From contig NZ_BOPF01000036.1 in NCBI RefSeq assembly GCF_016863615.1, positions 1 to 64,000 on the forward strand: 64,000 bases of DNA, given 5' to 3'. The first letter of the stretch is position 1, and each line of letters opens with the position of its first letter. Below the pieces are notes generated by a model. It worked only from the letters and a program-made list of their open reading frames with translations. It searched no databases and was not told the origin of the DNA. A program made the translations under genes and the position numbers. This document shows positions 1-7,806 of this stretch, piece by piece. The stretch comes from Virgisporangium aliadipatigenens (lineage in GTDB: Bacteria; Actinomycetota; Actinomycetes; Mycobacteriales; Micromonosporaceae).

Positions 1-80
1 CTGAGCGCGTGCATGGCACGGCGCCTGGACCGGAGGGAAGCCGCCGTGGGGCGGAGCCGTGCACTTGCGCGGGAAACACT

Positions 81-719
81 GTGCGGGTGATCCTCGCGGA
101 GGACGGGGTTCTTCTGCGGGAGGGGTTGGCCGGGCTGTTGCAGCGCTTCGGGCACGCCGTCGTGGCGGCCGTCGGCGACGTGCCGGGGCTGCTGGCGGCC
201 GTCGCGGCGGATCCGCCGGACATCGTGGTGACCGACGTGCGGATGCCGCCGACGTTCACCGACGAGGGGCTGCGGGCGGCGATCGCGCTGCGCCGGAGCA
301 CACCCGGCCTGCCGGTGCTGGTGCTGAGCCAGTACGTCGAGCAGACCTACGCGGCCGAACTGCTGGAGGACAGCACCGGCGGCACGGGCTATCTGCTCAA
401 GGACCGCATCGGCGACGTGACGGAGTTCGCCGACGCGGTGGAACGGGTCGCCAAGGGCCACACGGTGGTGGACCCGGAGGTGGTCCGCCAACTGTTGGCG
501 CGGCGCCGGGCACCCCTGCAGCGGCTGAGCCCCCGCGAGCGGGAGGTGCTGGGCCTGATGGCGGAGGGGCGTTCGAACGCCGCCATCGCCCGCGCGATGA
601 CCGTGACGGAGGCGGCGGTCGCCAAGCACATCGGCAGCCTGCTCACCAAGCTCGACCTGCCGCCCGACGAGAACGACCACCGCCGCGTCCGGGCGGTCCT
701 GGCGTTCCTACGCGGGTAG
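81..719 (+). CDS. LuxR/NarL-family response regulator
   Basis: Cytoplasmic two-component response regulator that would bind DNA after phosphorylation by a histidine kinase. The receiver begins with the acidic patch AED and has the phosphoacceptor Asp at residue 52 in TDVRMPP. The C-terminal LuxR helix-turn-helix is at about residues 143-190, starting LSPREREVLGLMAEGRSN. An ATG 72 nt upstream is in frame, but the GTG chosen here gives the family's usual start (VRVILAEDG) and 212 aa. The cognate kinase is probably just upstream, outside the window. The 3' end overlaps the convergent monooxygenase gene by 12 bp. Confidence 0.88.
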   Translation: MRVILAEDGVLLREGLAGLLQRFGHAVVAAVGDVPGLLAAVAADPPDIVVTDVRMPPTFTDEGLRAAIALRRSTPGLPVLVLSQYVEQTYAAELLEDSTGGTGYLLKDRIGDVTEFADAVERVAKGHTVVDPEVVRQLLARRRAPLQRLSPREREVLGLMAEGRSNAAIARAMTVTEAAVAKHIGSLLTKLDLPPDENDHRRVRAVLAFLRG

Positions 720-1877
720 CGCCAGCCCGTCGAGCATGGCGGCCGGCCCACCCCCGAACGACGTGAGCCGCCGCCGCACCGGCCCGGGCAGGCGCGGCAG
801 CACGCGCATGACCTGCGCCGACGCCCAAACCTGGGCGCCGTTGCGGGGCACGATCGTGTTGAGGACGGCCGGCCCGATCCGCTGGGCGTGGCGCACCGGT
901 TCCCTCAGGGCGTCCTCGTAGCGCGACAGCGCGGCGGGGATGTCGCCGCCGGTGCCCAGGTGGGAGGCGAGCAGGAACGCGCCGGCGACCGCGAGGCTGG
1001 TGCCGCCGCCGACGGCCGGCCCCGGGGAGTAGCCCGCGTCGCCGGCCAGCGTCACCCGGCCGCGGGACCAGGTGTCCATGCGGATCTGGCTGATGTCGTC
1101 GAAGTAGAAGTCGTCGGCGGCGTCGAGGTGTTCGAGGATGCGGGCGACGTGCGGGTCGGGCGCCGGCCCGATCAGGGCACGGAGGCCGGCGCGGTCCCGG
1201 TCGACGGAGGCGGCGCTGCGGATGAGCACCAGCACCCGCGTGCGGCCGGGCACCAGCGTGGGGTACGCGGTGACGGCCAGGTCGGGAGCCGCGAACGCGG
1301 TCACCGTCGGCGCGGTGCCGAAGATGTCCGGCACGGAGAAGACGGCCAGGTAGGCGCCGAGGAAGTGCCGGTACTGCCGCTCCGGGCCGAACACCAGGGA
1401 ACGCACGCCGGAGTGCAGCCCGTCGGCGCCGACGACCAGGTCGGCCGCCACGGTGGAACCGTCGGAGAGCGTGGCCGTCGTGCCGTCCAGGGCGGAGATC
1501 ATCGTGCCGAACCGGTAGTCGACGTCGTCGCGGGTCGCCTCGTGCACGATGCCGGCCAGTTCGCCGCGCATGATCTCGACGTGCTTGTCGGCGACGCCGG
1601 CGACCAGTTCGCTCGTGGCGAGCCGAACGGGCTTCCCGCCGCCGGGCCGGTACAGGGACATGGAGTCGTTGCGGGTGCTGGCGGCGGTGACCCGTTCGAG
1701 CAGGCCCATCCGCTGGATCACGTCGACGGCGGGGCCGAACAGGTCGACCGCGTGGCCGCCGTCGCCGACCCGTGCGGTGGCCGTGCGTTCCACCACGGTG
1801 ACCCGCCAGCCGTGGCGGCGCAGCCAGTGGGCGAGAACGGGCCCGGCGACGCTGGCCCCGGAGATGAGCGCGTGCAT
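708..1877 (-). CDS. FAD-dependent monooxygenase (class A flavoprotein)
   Basis: A 389-aa single-component flavin hydroxylase of the PHBH/TetX fold, expected to use NAD(P)H and O2 to oxidise an aromatic or other small substrate. Residues 4-18 hold the N-terminal dinucleotide-binding turn (ISGASVAGPV). The DG motif is at residues 152-153 (GADGLHSGVR) and the GD motif near 279 (LAGDAGYSPGPAVGGG). The start was chosen because AGGAGG lies a few bases upstream of this ATG; the frame stays open further upstream but runs into the TetR region. It is divergent from a TetR gene across a 60-bp gap with a palindrome, so substrate-responsive repression is likely. The substrate cannot be read from sequence. 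Confidence 0.9.
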   Translation of the reverse strand: MHALISGASVAGPVLAHWLRRHGWRVTVVERTATARVGDGGHAVDLFGPAVDVIQRMGLLERVTAASTRNDSMSLYRPGGGKPVRLATSELVAGVADKHVEIMRGELAGIVHEATRDDVDYRFGTMISALDGTTATLSDGSTVAADLVVGADGLHSGVRSLVFGPERQYRHFLGAYLAVFSVPDIFGTAPTVTAFAAPDLAVTAYPTLVPGRTRVLVLIRSAASVDRDRAGLRALIGPAPDPHVARILEHLDAADDFYFDDISQIRMDTWSRGRVTLAGDAGYSPGPAVGGGTSLAVAGAFLLASHLGTGGDIPAALSRYEDALREPVRHAQRIGPAVLNTIVPRNGAQVWASAQVMRVLPRLPGPVRRRLTSFGGGPAAMLDGLALPA

Positions 1878-1892
1878 GGCGGTCCTCCGTTC

Positions 1893-1914
1893 GTTTACCT
1901 TCCGGTAAGTAAAC
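1893..1914. promoter_or_regulatory. Candidate TetR operator
   Basis: A 22-bp imperfect palindrome with perfect outer arms GTTTAC and GTAAAC around a CCGG centre; 18 of 22 positions are self-complementary. It lies between the divergent monooxygenase and TetR genes, the usual place for autoregulatory TetR binding. Binding is inferred. Confidence 0.6.
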
Positions 1915-1937
1915 CAGCGCGGCCGTAAAATCGCCAG

Positions 1938-2471
1938 GTGCCGAGACCCAGGACGACCGAGACGGCGGACCGGATCCGCGCGGCGGCGCTCGAACTGATC
2001 GCCGAGAAGGGCGTCCAGCAAACGAGCCTGCGCGAGATCGCCGAGCGGGTCGGCATCACCAAACCCGCGCTGTACTACCACTTCGCCTCGCGCGAGGAAC
2101 TGGTCCGCAGCCTCGTGCGGCCGCTCATCGACGACGTCGAGGCGATGCTGGCGGCCGCCGACGCGGAGTCGGGCCCCCGCGCGCTGCTGGGCGCCTACTT
2201 CGACGTGACCTACCGCAACCGCCACATCACCCAGATGATCATGCGCGACCTGAGCGTGCTGGCCCTGGTCGACCTGACGACGGCGGTCGCCACCTGGCGC
2301 GGGCGGCTGGTGGAGTTGCTGATCGGCAAGGACCCGACCCTGGCCCAGCAGGCCCGCGCCTGGATGGCGATCGGCGGCATGGACGACTGCACCGCCGGCT
2401 TCCGCGACGTCCCGAAAGAAGCCCTCCGCGAGGCAGTGCTCGACGCCGCGCTCGCCACCCTCGGCCGCTGA
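1938..2471 (+). CDS. TetR-family transcriptional regulator
   Basis: A 177-aa ligand-responsive repressor. The N-terminal helix-turn-helix covers about residues 12-50 and includes TSLREIAERVGITKPALYYHF, the standard TetR recognition helix region; the rest is a ligand-binding helical domain that cannot be assigned to a ligand. Translation starts at GTG shortly after an AT-rich stretch. It is divergent from the flavin monooxygenase and the shared gap contains a palindrome, so it most likely represses that gene and itself. It converges with the desaturase gene with only 16 bp between stops. Confidence 0.92.
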   Translation: MPRPRTTETADRIRAAALELIAEKGVQQTSLREIAERVGITKPALYYHFASREELVRSLVRPLIDDVEAMLAAADAESGPRALLGAYFDVTYRNRHITQMIMRDLSVLALVDLTTAVATWRGRLVELLIGKDPTLAQQARAWMAIGGMDDCTAGFRDVPKEALREAVLDAALATLGR

Positions 2472-2487
2472 AGTGTGAGTGCGGCTG

Positions 2488-3444
2488 TTACACCTGGGGA
2501 AGGATCTTGCCGCGCTCGGCGGCCTTGGCGCGCATCGCGTCGCGGCGCTCGGTGAAGCGCGACGCCGCCTTGTCCAGGTCGGACATGAAGTTGGCCAGCT
2601 CGGTCCGGGCGGCCTCGCCCTCGGCGGAGAGGTCGTCGCGCTCGAACACCCGCACCTGGCGCAGCACCGGGCTGAGGACGTCGTCGTGGTGCAGCCGCAG
2701 GTCGTAGACGCCGGCCTTGGCGATCTCGACGGACTTGCGGGTGAACCCCTCGATCCCGTGCCCCGGCATCTGGAACGTCTTCACGACCTCGAGGATCGTC
2801 TTCATCGTCTCGTTGGGCGCCAGCTCGAACGCCGCGCTGAGCACGTTGCGGTAGAAGAGCATGTGCAGGTTCTCGTCGTTGGCGACCTTTGCCAGCAGGG
2901 CCTCGCACAGCGGGTCGCCGGAGAGCTTGCCGGTGTTGCGGTGCGACACGCGCGTCGCCAGCTCCTGGAACGACACGTACGCCACGGAGCCGATCACGCC
3001 GTCGTACGAGTTGCTGAAGCCCTCCTCCATGTGGCGCATGCGGGCGCGTTCGAGGGCGACCGGGTCGACGGCGCGGGTGGCGAGCAGGTAGTCGCGGATG
3101 GCGATGCCGTGCCGCCCCTCCTCGGCGGTCCACCGGTGCACCCAGGTGCCCCACGCGCCGTCGCGCCCGAACGTGGTCGCGATCTCGTGGTGGTAGCTGG
3201 GCAGGTTGTCCTCGGTGAGGAGGTTGACGATCAGGGACGTGCGGGCGACGTCACTGATCTTCGACTGGCTCTCGTCCCACGCCTCGCCGCCGAGGAACCC
3301 GTCGAAGTTGGTGCCGTCGCTCCACGGCACGTACTCGTGCGGGAACCACTCCTTCGCCACCGACAGGTGCCGGTTGACGTTCTGCTCGACGACGGGCTCG
3401 AGCTCGCGCAGCAGCGTGACGGTGTCGGTCGGCTCAGCGGTCAT
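2488..3444 (-). CDS. Acyl-ACP desaturase (soluble di-iron type)
   Basis: A 318-aa ferritin-like di-iron enzyme that introduces a double bond into ACP-bound fatty acids, like plant stearoyl-ACP desaturase and mycobacterial DesA. Likely iron ligands are all visible: E78, the E109-x2-H112 pair in AEEGRHG, E161, and the E191-x2-H194 pair in NDENLHM. The chosen ATG (MTAEPTDTV) follows a palindromic operator-like site; an in-frame upstream extension would read through that site and the end of plsC. The phospholipid acyltransferase gene lies 44 bp upstream on the same strand, linking both to membrane lipid remodelling. Confidence 0.9.
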   Translation of the reverse strand: MTAEPTDTVTLLRELEPVVEQNVNRHLSVAKEWFPHEYVPWSDGTNFDGFLGGEAWDESQSKISDVARTSLIVNLLTEDNLPSYHHEIATTFGRDGAWGTWVHRWTAEEGRHGIAIRDYLLATRAVDPVALERARMRHMEEGFSNSYDGVIGSVAYVSFQELATRVSHRNTGKLSGDPLCEALLAKVANDENLHMLFYRNVLSAAFELAPNETMKTILEVVKTFQMPGHGIEGFTRKSVEIAKAGVYDLRLHHDDVLSPVLRQVRVFERDDLSAEGEAARTELANFMSDLDKAASRFTERRDAMRAKAAERGKILPQV

Positions 3445-3450
3445 GAAACC

Positions 3451-3477
3451 TACGGTAGCGTAAGTTACGGTGCCGTA
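3451..3477. promoter_or_regulatory. Candidate operator for the desaturase promoter
   Basis: A 27-bp interrupted palindrome immediately upstream of the desaturase ATG, with outer arms TACGG/CCGTA and inner arms CGTAA/TTACG. TACGG/CGTAA half-sites resemble those bound by TetR-type fatty-acid regulators in actinobacteria. It implies that the desaturase has its own regulated promoter although plsC lies 44 bp upstream. The regulator is not identified. Confidence 0.55.
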
Positions 3478-3488
3478 TCCAGACCCGC

Positions 3489-4217
3489 TCAGTCGTCCGT
3501 GCCAGTGACCTGGGTCTCTGGCGCCGGGGCCGTACCGCCGAGGTGAGCGGGCAGCCACCAACGGTCGTCCTCGCCCTTCGGCTGGTCCGGATACTCCCGC
3601 TGGGCCCGGTCGAGCAGGTTGTGCATGCGCGTCTGGAGTTCGGTGGTCAGCTCGCGCATGTCGTCCTTGCGGCTCGGGCGCATCGGCTCGCCCGCGATGA
3701 CCGTGATCGGGATGTGCCGCTTGGTCAGCTCCGGCTTGCGGCCCTTGCCCGCGAGGCGCTGACCGCCCCAGACCGTCATCGGGATCAGCGGCGTCCCGGT
3801 CGCGATCGCCATGCGCACCGCGCCGCTCTTGATCTCCTTCACCACGAACGTCTGGCTCGTCGTCGCCTCCGGGAACACCCCGACGAGTTCGCCCTCCTTG
3901 AGGTAGCGCAACGACTCCTTGTAGGAGGCGAGGCCGGCGTCCCGGTCGACCGAGATGTGGTGCATGCCGCGCATCAGCGGCCCGGCGAACCGGTTCGCGA
4001 AGATCTCCTTCTTCGCCATGAACCGCACCACCCGCTTCACCGGCAGCGCCGCGAACCCGGTGAAGATGAAGTCCAGATAGCTCACATGGGTGGCGGCCAG
4101 CACCGCGCCGCCCTCCTGCGGAATGTGTTCCGCGCCCTCGACCGAGATCTTCAGGTCGATCAGCTTGAACCAGGTCCGCAGACCGGCGATGACGGGCGGG
4201 TACACGAAGTCACGCAT
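3489..4217 (-). CDS. 1-acyl-sn-glycerol-3-phosphate acyltransferase (PlsC family)
   Basis: A 242-aa membrane-associated acyltransferase expected to add the second acyl chain to lysophosphatidate. The HxxxxD catalytic motif is at residues 44-49 (THVSYLD) and the phosphate-binding FPE motif at 115-117 (GVFPEATTS). The ATG-proximal sequence has no cleaved signal, as usual. It is 20 bp downstream of an L,D-transpeptidase gene and 44 bp upstream of the desaturase gene, all on the same strand, which makes an envelope-lipid unit plausible. The acyl acceptor is inferred from the family; other PlsC-like proteins use other acceptors. Confidence 0.88.
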   Translation of the reverse strand: MRDFVYPPVIAGLRTWFKLIDLKISVEGAEHIPQEGGAVLAATHVSYLDFIFTGFAALPVKRVVRFMAKKEIFANRFAGPLMRGMHHISVDRDAGLASYKESLRYLKEGELVGVFPEATTSQTFVVKEIKSGAVRMAIATGTPLIPMTVWGGQRLAGKGRKPELTKRHIPITVIAGEPMRPSRKDDMRELTTELQTRMHNLLDRAQREYPDQPKGEDDRWWLPAHLGGTAPAPETQVTGTDD

Positions 4218-4237
4218 GGCACAAAGGTAAGGCCAGG

Positions 4238-4978
4238 TCAGTAGCGACCCAACTGGGAGGTGGGCGCCATCACGATGCGTGGCGACGCCGCCGGGTCGAG
4301 CCAGGTGAGCACCCGCACGAGATCACCGCGGGCGACCGCGACGCATCCGGCCGTCCCGCGGCCCACCGATTCGTGCAGGAAGATGCCGCTGCCGCGGGGC
4401 GGGTCGGCGACCGTCACGGGCGTGTTGTAGTCGATCACCGCGAAGTGGGTGTACTGCGGGCTGATCGTCCACAGCGCCTCGCTGGCACCGCCCGGGTCCG
4501 GCCCGTGCACGAACTGGTTGTAGCCGGGCGAGGCCGGGTTCTCGTTCCACCAGTCGCCCTCGACCAGCCGGTGGTAGCGGTGGCGGACGCCCGGGTCCGG
4601 CGCGATGCCGTACATCGTGCCGCCGATCGGATACACGCCCGTCGGGGTCGCGCCGTCACCCTCGACCTTGCGGTCGCGGAAACCGTTGACCCCCAGCTTC
4701 GCGGGTATCGCACCGCCCGTCGCCCGCCAGGAGTTATCGCTTCTCTGGAACGTCTCGAGCACCGCGTCCGCCACCCCGAAAGCCGCGGCATGCACGATGA
4801 TCACCTGGCTCGTGGCCGGCGGGAGGGTCCTGAGGCGGCTCGCGAGATTGTCCTCTCCCGCCGCCGCGGCGACGCGCGGAACCGATCCCGCCGCCAACGC
4901 CACCAGGGTCACGAGCACCCGTCCGAAGGGTCCCACAAAGCCCACGCTAGCCGGGGTGAACCCGGCTCGTGCGGCCAT
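4238..4978 (-). CDS. Secreted L,D-transpeptidase-like YkuD protein
   Basis: A 246-aa exported protein with an N-terminal hydrophobic signal (GRVLVTLVALAAGS, then AAAA). The catalytic YkuD signature is near the C terminus: H202 to C212 in HESVGRGTAGC. Such enzymes form 3-3 peptidoglycan cross-links, or in shorter single-domain versions like this cleave or modify peptidoglycan. Two GTG codons 33 and 42 nt downstream are alternative starts and still keep the signal peptide. It is divergent from a VanY-like lipoprotein, so two peptidoglycan-active enzymes share a promoter region. It leads directly into plsC. Confidence 0.85.
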   Translation of the reverse strand: MAARAGFTPASVGFVGPFGRVLVTLVALAAGSVPRVAAAAGEDNLASRLRTLPPATSQVIIVHAAAFGVADAVLETFQRSDNSWRATGGAIPAKLGVNGFRDRKVEGDGATPTGVYPIGGTMYGIAPDPGVRHRYHRLVEGDWWNENPASPGYNQFVHGPDPGGASEALWTISPQYTHFAVIDYNTPVTVADPPRGSGIFLHESVGRGTAGCVAVARGDLVRVLTWLDPAASPRIVMAPTSQLGRY

Positions 4979-5010
4979 CGGGGCAGGTCAGGGGCGGGTA
5001 TGGTCCAGGC

Positions 5011-5775
5011 GTGCGGGTGAGACTGCTGTGCGTGAGCGCCGTGCTGCTCACGGGGTGCGGGGCCGCTGCTCCCACGGTCTCCGCTTCCACAGCCGCTTCC
5101 GCTACGGCCGCTTCCGCTACGGCCGCTTCCGCTGCGGCTTCTTCTCTCGCGGCGCGCCCGCTGGAGTCGGTGGCCTCTCCGGCTTCGGCTTCCGCGCTGC
5201 CCGCGCCGTCCGACTTCACCGTCGTGGAGACGGCGGTGACCGCGGCGGACCTGCCGCACAGCTGGCGCGACGGCTGCCCGGTCGGCCCGGCCGATCTGCG
5301 CCGGCTCGAGCTGAGCCACTGGGGGTTCGACGGGCGGGCGCGCACCGGGATCCTGATCGTGCACCGGGACGCGGCCGGCGACCTGCGCTCCGTCTTCGCG
5401 GCGCTGTGGCGGGAGAAGTTCCCGATCCGGCTGCTGCGCCCGGTGGACGAGTACGGCGGCAGCGACGACGACTCGATGGCGGCCGACAACACGTCGGCGT
5501 TCAACTGTCGCAACGCCGTGAGCACCGGGCCGCCGCGCTGGTCCGCACACGCCTACGGCCGGGCCGTCGACGTGAACCCGGTCGAGAACCCGTACCTGAT
5601 CTCCGGCCGCGTGCTCCCGCCGGCCGGGGCGCAGTACACCGACCGCGCGAACGTGCGCCCCGGGATGGCGGTCGCCGGAGGGCCCCTGGTGCGGGCGTTC
5701 GAGGCGGTGGGGTGGACCTGGGGAGGGCGCTGGTCCGCGCCGGACTACCAACACTTCAGCCAGAACGGCCGCTGA
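5011..5775 (+). CDS. VanY/M15-like D-Ala-D-Ala carboxypeptidase lipoprotein
   Basis: A 254-aa predicted lipoprotein zinc peptidase. The N terminus has a short signal and the lipobox LLTGC with Cys16 as lipidation site. A low-complexity Ala/Ser/Thr linker (residues 24-60) follows, partly encoded by a 15-bp tandem repeat GCTTCCGCTACGGCC. The M15 zinc ligands are visible: H180 and D187 in SAHAYGRAVDVN, and H248 in DYQHFS. Expected role is trimming of peptidoglycan stem peptides outside the membrane. The GTG start is preferred over an ATG 42 nt upstream because it places the lipobox at the correct distance. Divergent from the L,D-transpeptidase-like gene. Confidence 0.85.
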   Translation: MRVRLLCVSAVLLTGCGAAAPTVSASTAASATAASATAASAAASSLAARPLESVASPASASALPAPSDFTVVETAVTAADLPHSWRDGCPVGPADLRRLELSHWGFDGRARTGILIVHRDAAGDLRSVFAALWREKFPIRLLRPVDEYGGSDDDSMAADNTSAFNCRNAVSTGPPRWSAHAYGRAVDVNPVENPYLISGRVLPPAGAQYTDRANVRPGMAVAGGPLVRAFEAVGWTWGGRWSAPDYQHFSQNGR

Positions 5776-5813
5776 CCCCTCCGCCGGCGCTTCCGGTCAC
5801 CCGTCGGCGGAAG

Positions 5814-6560
5814 CTAGCTGCCCAGCCCGGTCGTGAACGGCGGCGCCGGCAGGGTCAGGCGGTCGTGCAGCTCCGCCAGGGAGGCGCGGGCCGACTCGCT
5901 CAGCCCCTCGGCACGCAGCGCCTCGCCGATCGCGCCCCGCCAGCGGTCGAGCGTCGTGGCGCCCACCGTCATCGTCAGGTGGGCCTGCTCCTGCGGGCCC
6001 GGGCGGCTGTGGCCGGGCGGCGGCGCCTGGAACGCGTGCCGGGTCTCGTTGAAGATGCTCAGGTGCGGCGCGGCCGGGCGTGCCGGGGGCGGTGACGGGG
6101 GACCCGGGTGCGCGTGCGGGCCGTGGCCCTGATGCGGGACGTGCGGCGCGTGGACGGCGTGCTGCCCGGCCGGCACGCCGTCGGCGTAGGTGTACGGGTC
6201 GGCCTGGGGCGCCGGGGCGGGGCCGCCGTACGGGTGGTGCCCGGGCGAGTGGGGGTGGCCGGAGGCGGCGAAGGGTGCGGGTGCGCCGCCGTACGGGTGG
6301 TGGCCGGGCGAATAGGGGTGGCCGGACGCGGCCAACGGCGGCGGTGGGCCGGTGGGCGCCGCGTGCTGCGGCCAGGGCGCCGGCTCCCCGCCGGGGTGTG
6401 CGGCGTCGGTGGGGGGTGGGACGGCGGCCTCGACGCGGTTCGGGGTGGGGCGGGTGAGTGGTGTGTCGCCGGGGGTTCCGCTCGCGCGCAGCGCGTCGGC
6501 GTAGCGCCACAGGTCGGCACAGGTGGTGCCGTCCAGGTCGAAGCTGAGCCGGGTGGTCAT
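5814..6560 (-). CDS. Pro/His/Gly-rich protein of unknown function
   Basis: A 248-aa protein I do not recognise. The first ~25 residues (MTTRLSFDLDGTTCADLWRY) look folded; residues ~30-170 are low complexity, rich in Pro, His, Gly and Ala with SPGHHPYGG repeats; the C-terminal ~70 residues (LTMTVGATTLDRWRGAIGEA and following) again look globular. The ATG overlaps the stop of the upstream MFS gene by 4 nt (ATGA), so the two are translationally coupled. The His-rich centre could bind metal, which is a guess. Confidence 0.7.
   Translation of the reverse strand: MTTRLSFDLDGTTCADLWRYADALRASGTPGDTPLTRPTPNRVEAAVPPPTDAAHPGGEPAPWPQHAAPTGPPPPLAASGHPYSPGHHPYGGAPAPFAASGHPHSPGHHPYGGPAPAPQADPYTYADGVPAGQHAVHAPHVPHQGHGPHAHPGPPSPPPARPAAPHLSIFNETRHAFQAPPPGHSRPGPQEQAHLTMTVGATTLDRWRGAIGEALRAEGLSESARASLAELHDRLTLPAPPFTTGLGS
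6222..6334. repeat. 63-bp tandem duplication inside the Pro/His-rich gene
   Basis: Two adjacent units, each starting gccgccgtacgggtggtg, spaced 63 bp and nearly identical for about 48 bp. They encode two 21-residue units of the type SGHPxSPGHHPYGG. Being a multiple of three, the repeat can change copy number without a frameshift. Confidence 0.75.
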
Positions 6561-7711
6561 CGTTCGATTCTGCTCGGTGCGGGCCAGGTCCGCAGGGCCA
6601 GTGCCGTCGCGGCCGTGACCGCCAGGCCGCCGGCTCCGGCGGACACCAGTGTGAGCGCCGCCGACGTGCCGTCCAGCAGGACCGCCCCGGCCAGGTACGA
6701 GAGGGCCGCCGCCACCCCGACGGCGCCGTACAGGTTGCCGAACGCCCGGCCCAGCAGATGGTCCGGCACGAGCCGTTGCAGCGCCGTGTTCGTGCCGACG
6801 TCCATGGCCGCGATGCCCGCCCCGCGCACCGCCTGCGCCGCGAACGCCGCCCCGAACACCGCCGCCGCCGCGCCGGTCAGCAGGTTGCCGAGGCTGTTCA
6901 CGGCGAAGCCGGTGAGGATCAGCAGGCGGGGTCCCCACGCCGTGCCGAAGCGGCCCAGCAGCGCGTACCCGAGCAGCAGCCCCACGCCGGTGGCGCCCAG
7001 GAGAAGACCGGCTCGCGGGCCCGTTCCGCCGAGCACGACCAGGGCCACGTCGTCGACCCCGTTGAACGCCACCACCCCGCAGAACCCGAGCACCACCGTC
7101 CGGAGCACCGGCGTGCGCAGCAGATGTCCCAGGCCCGCCCGGGCGTCCGTGAGGAGACCGGCGGATCGGGGTGCTGACGACGTTCCCTCGAGAAAGACGA
7201 GGAGAAGGGCGGAGAGCAGGAAGGAGACGGCGTCGACGGCGAGAACGCCTCGGGTATGGATGAACGGCAGCAGCCCGGCGGCGAGGAACGGGCCCGCGAC
7301 CTCGGCCGCGTTGGTGGCCAGGCCCAGCGTGGAGTTGGCGGCCGGCAGCTCCGCGTCCGGCACGAGCGCCGGCAGCACCGCCCGCGACGCCGGCAGGAAC
7401 ACCTGCGCCGCCACCGCGCGCACCGCCACCAGCACCAGCAGCCACGGCAACGCCGGCAGCGTCAGCGCGAGGGCGCCGACCGCGGCGGCCTGGACCAGTT
7501 CGCAGGCGATCATCACCCGCCGCCGGTCGAACCGGTCCGCCACCGCACCGGTCAACGGCCCGAGCAGCGCCGGCGCGAAGTCGCCCACGAGCAGCAGCAC
7601 CGCCACCGCGAGCGCCTGGCCCGTGGTGGACGCCACGTGCAGCATCAGCGCCACCAGGCTCAACGAGTCGCCGGCCACCGACAGCGCCCGTGCGGCCACC
7701 AGGTACTTCAC
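6557..7711 (-). CDS. Major facilitator superfamily transporter
   Basis: A 384-aa polytopic inner-membrane protein with roughly 12 hydrophobic segments. It carries the MFS loop 2-3 signature as GAVADRFDRRRVM (residues ~55-67). The overall arrangement resembles MFS_3/EntS-like exporters, in which small molecules are expelled with proton exchange. The GTG start follows a strong palindrome in the gap to a divergent gene. The stop overlaps the ATG of the Pro/His-rich gene, so they form a two-gene operon. The substrate is unknown. Confidence 0.85.
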   Translation of the reverse strand: MKYLVAARALSVAGDSLSLVALMLHVASTTGQALAVAVLLLVGDFAPALLGPLTGAVADRFDRRRVMIACELVQAAAVGALALTLPALPWLLVLVAVRAVAAQVFLPASRAVLPALVPDAELPAANSTLGLATNAAEVAGPFLAAGLLPFIHTRGVLAVDAVSFLLSALLLVFLEGTSSAPRSAGLLTDARAGLGHLLRTPVLRTVVLGFCGVVAFNGVDDVALVVLGGTGPRAGLLLGATGVGLLLGYALLGRFGTAWGPRLLILTGFAVNSLGNLLTGAAAAVFGAAFAAQAVRGAGIAAMDVGTNTALQRLVPDHLLGRAFGNLYGAVGVAAALSYLAGAVLLDGTSAALTLVSAGAGGLAVTAATALALRTWPAPSRIER

Positions 7712-7730
7712 CCGCGCAGGGTGGCACAGT

Positions 7731-7748
7731 CTCCACCCGGGGGTGGAG
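7731..7748. promoter_or_regulatory. Perfect palindrome in divergent promoter
   Basis: Arms CTCCACCC and GGGTGGAG separated by two G bases, 19 bp upstream of the MFS start and about 60 bp upstream of the divergent membrane-protein start. Its position suits a repressor operator. No regulator gene is adjacent. Confidence 0.45.
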
Positions 7749-7806
7749 GCATTTCTCCGCCACGGAACGATGTGCGGCGATGCGGGCGGCCCCTACCGTG
7801 CTCGGT

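Noticed and set aside
1-80. Overlapping upstream gene ending near the response regulator start
   Set aside because: A frame open from the window edge to a stop at 88 gives only 29 residues with no recognisable kinase ending; there is too little sequence to call.
5080-5135. 15-bp repeats as a possible mobile or CRISPR-like array
   Set aside because: Two and a half direct copies with no spacers encode the Ala/Ser/Thr linker of the VanY-like lipoprotein.
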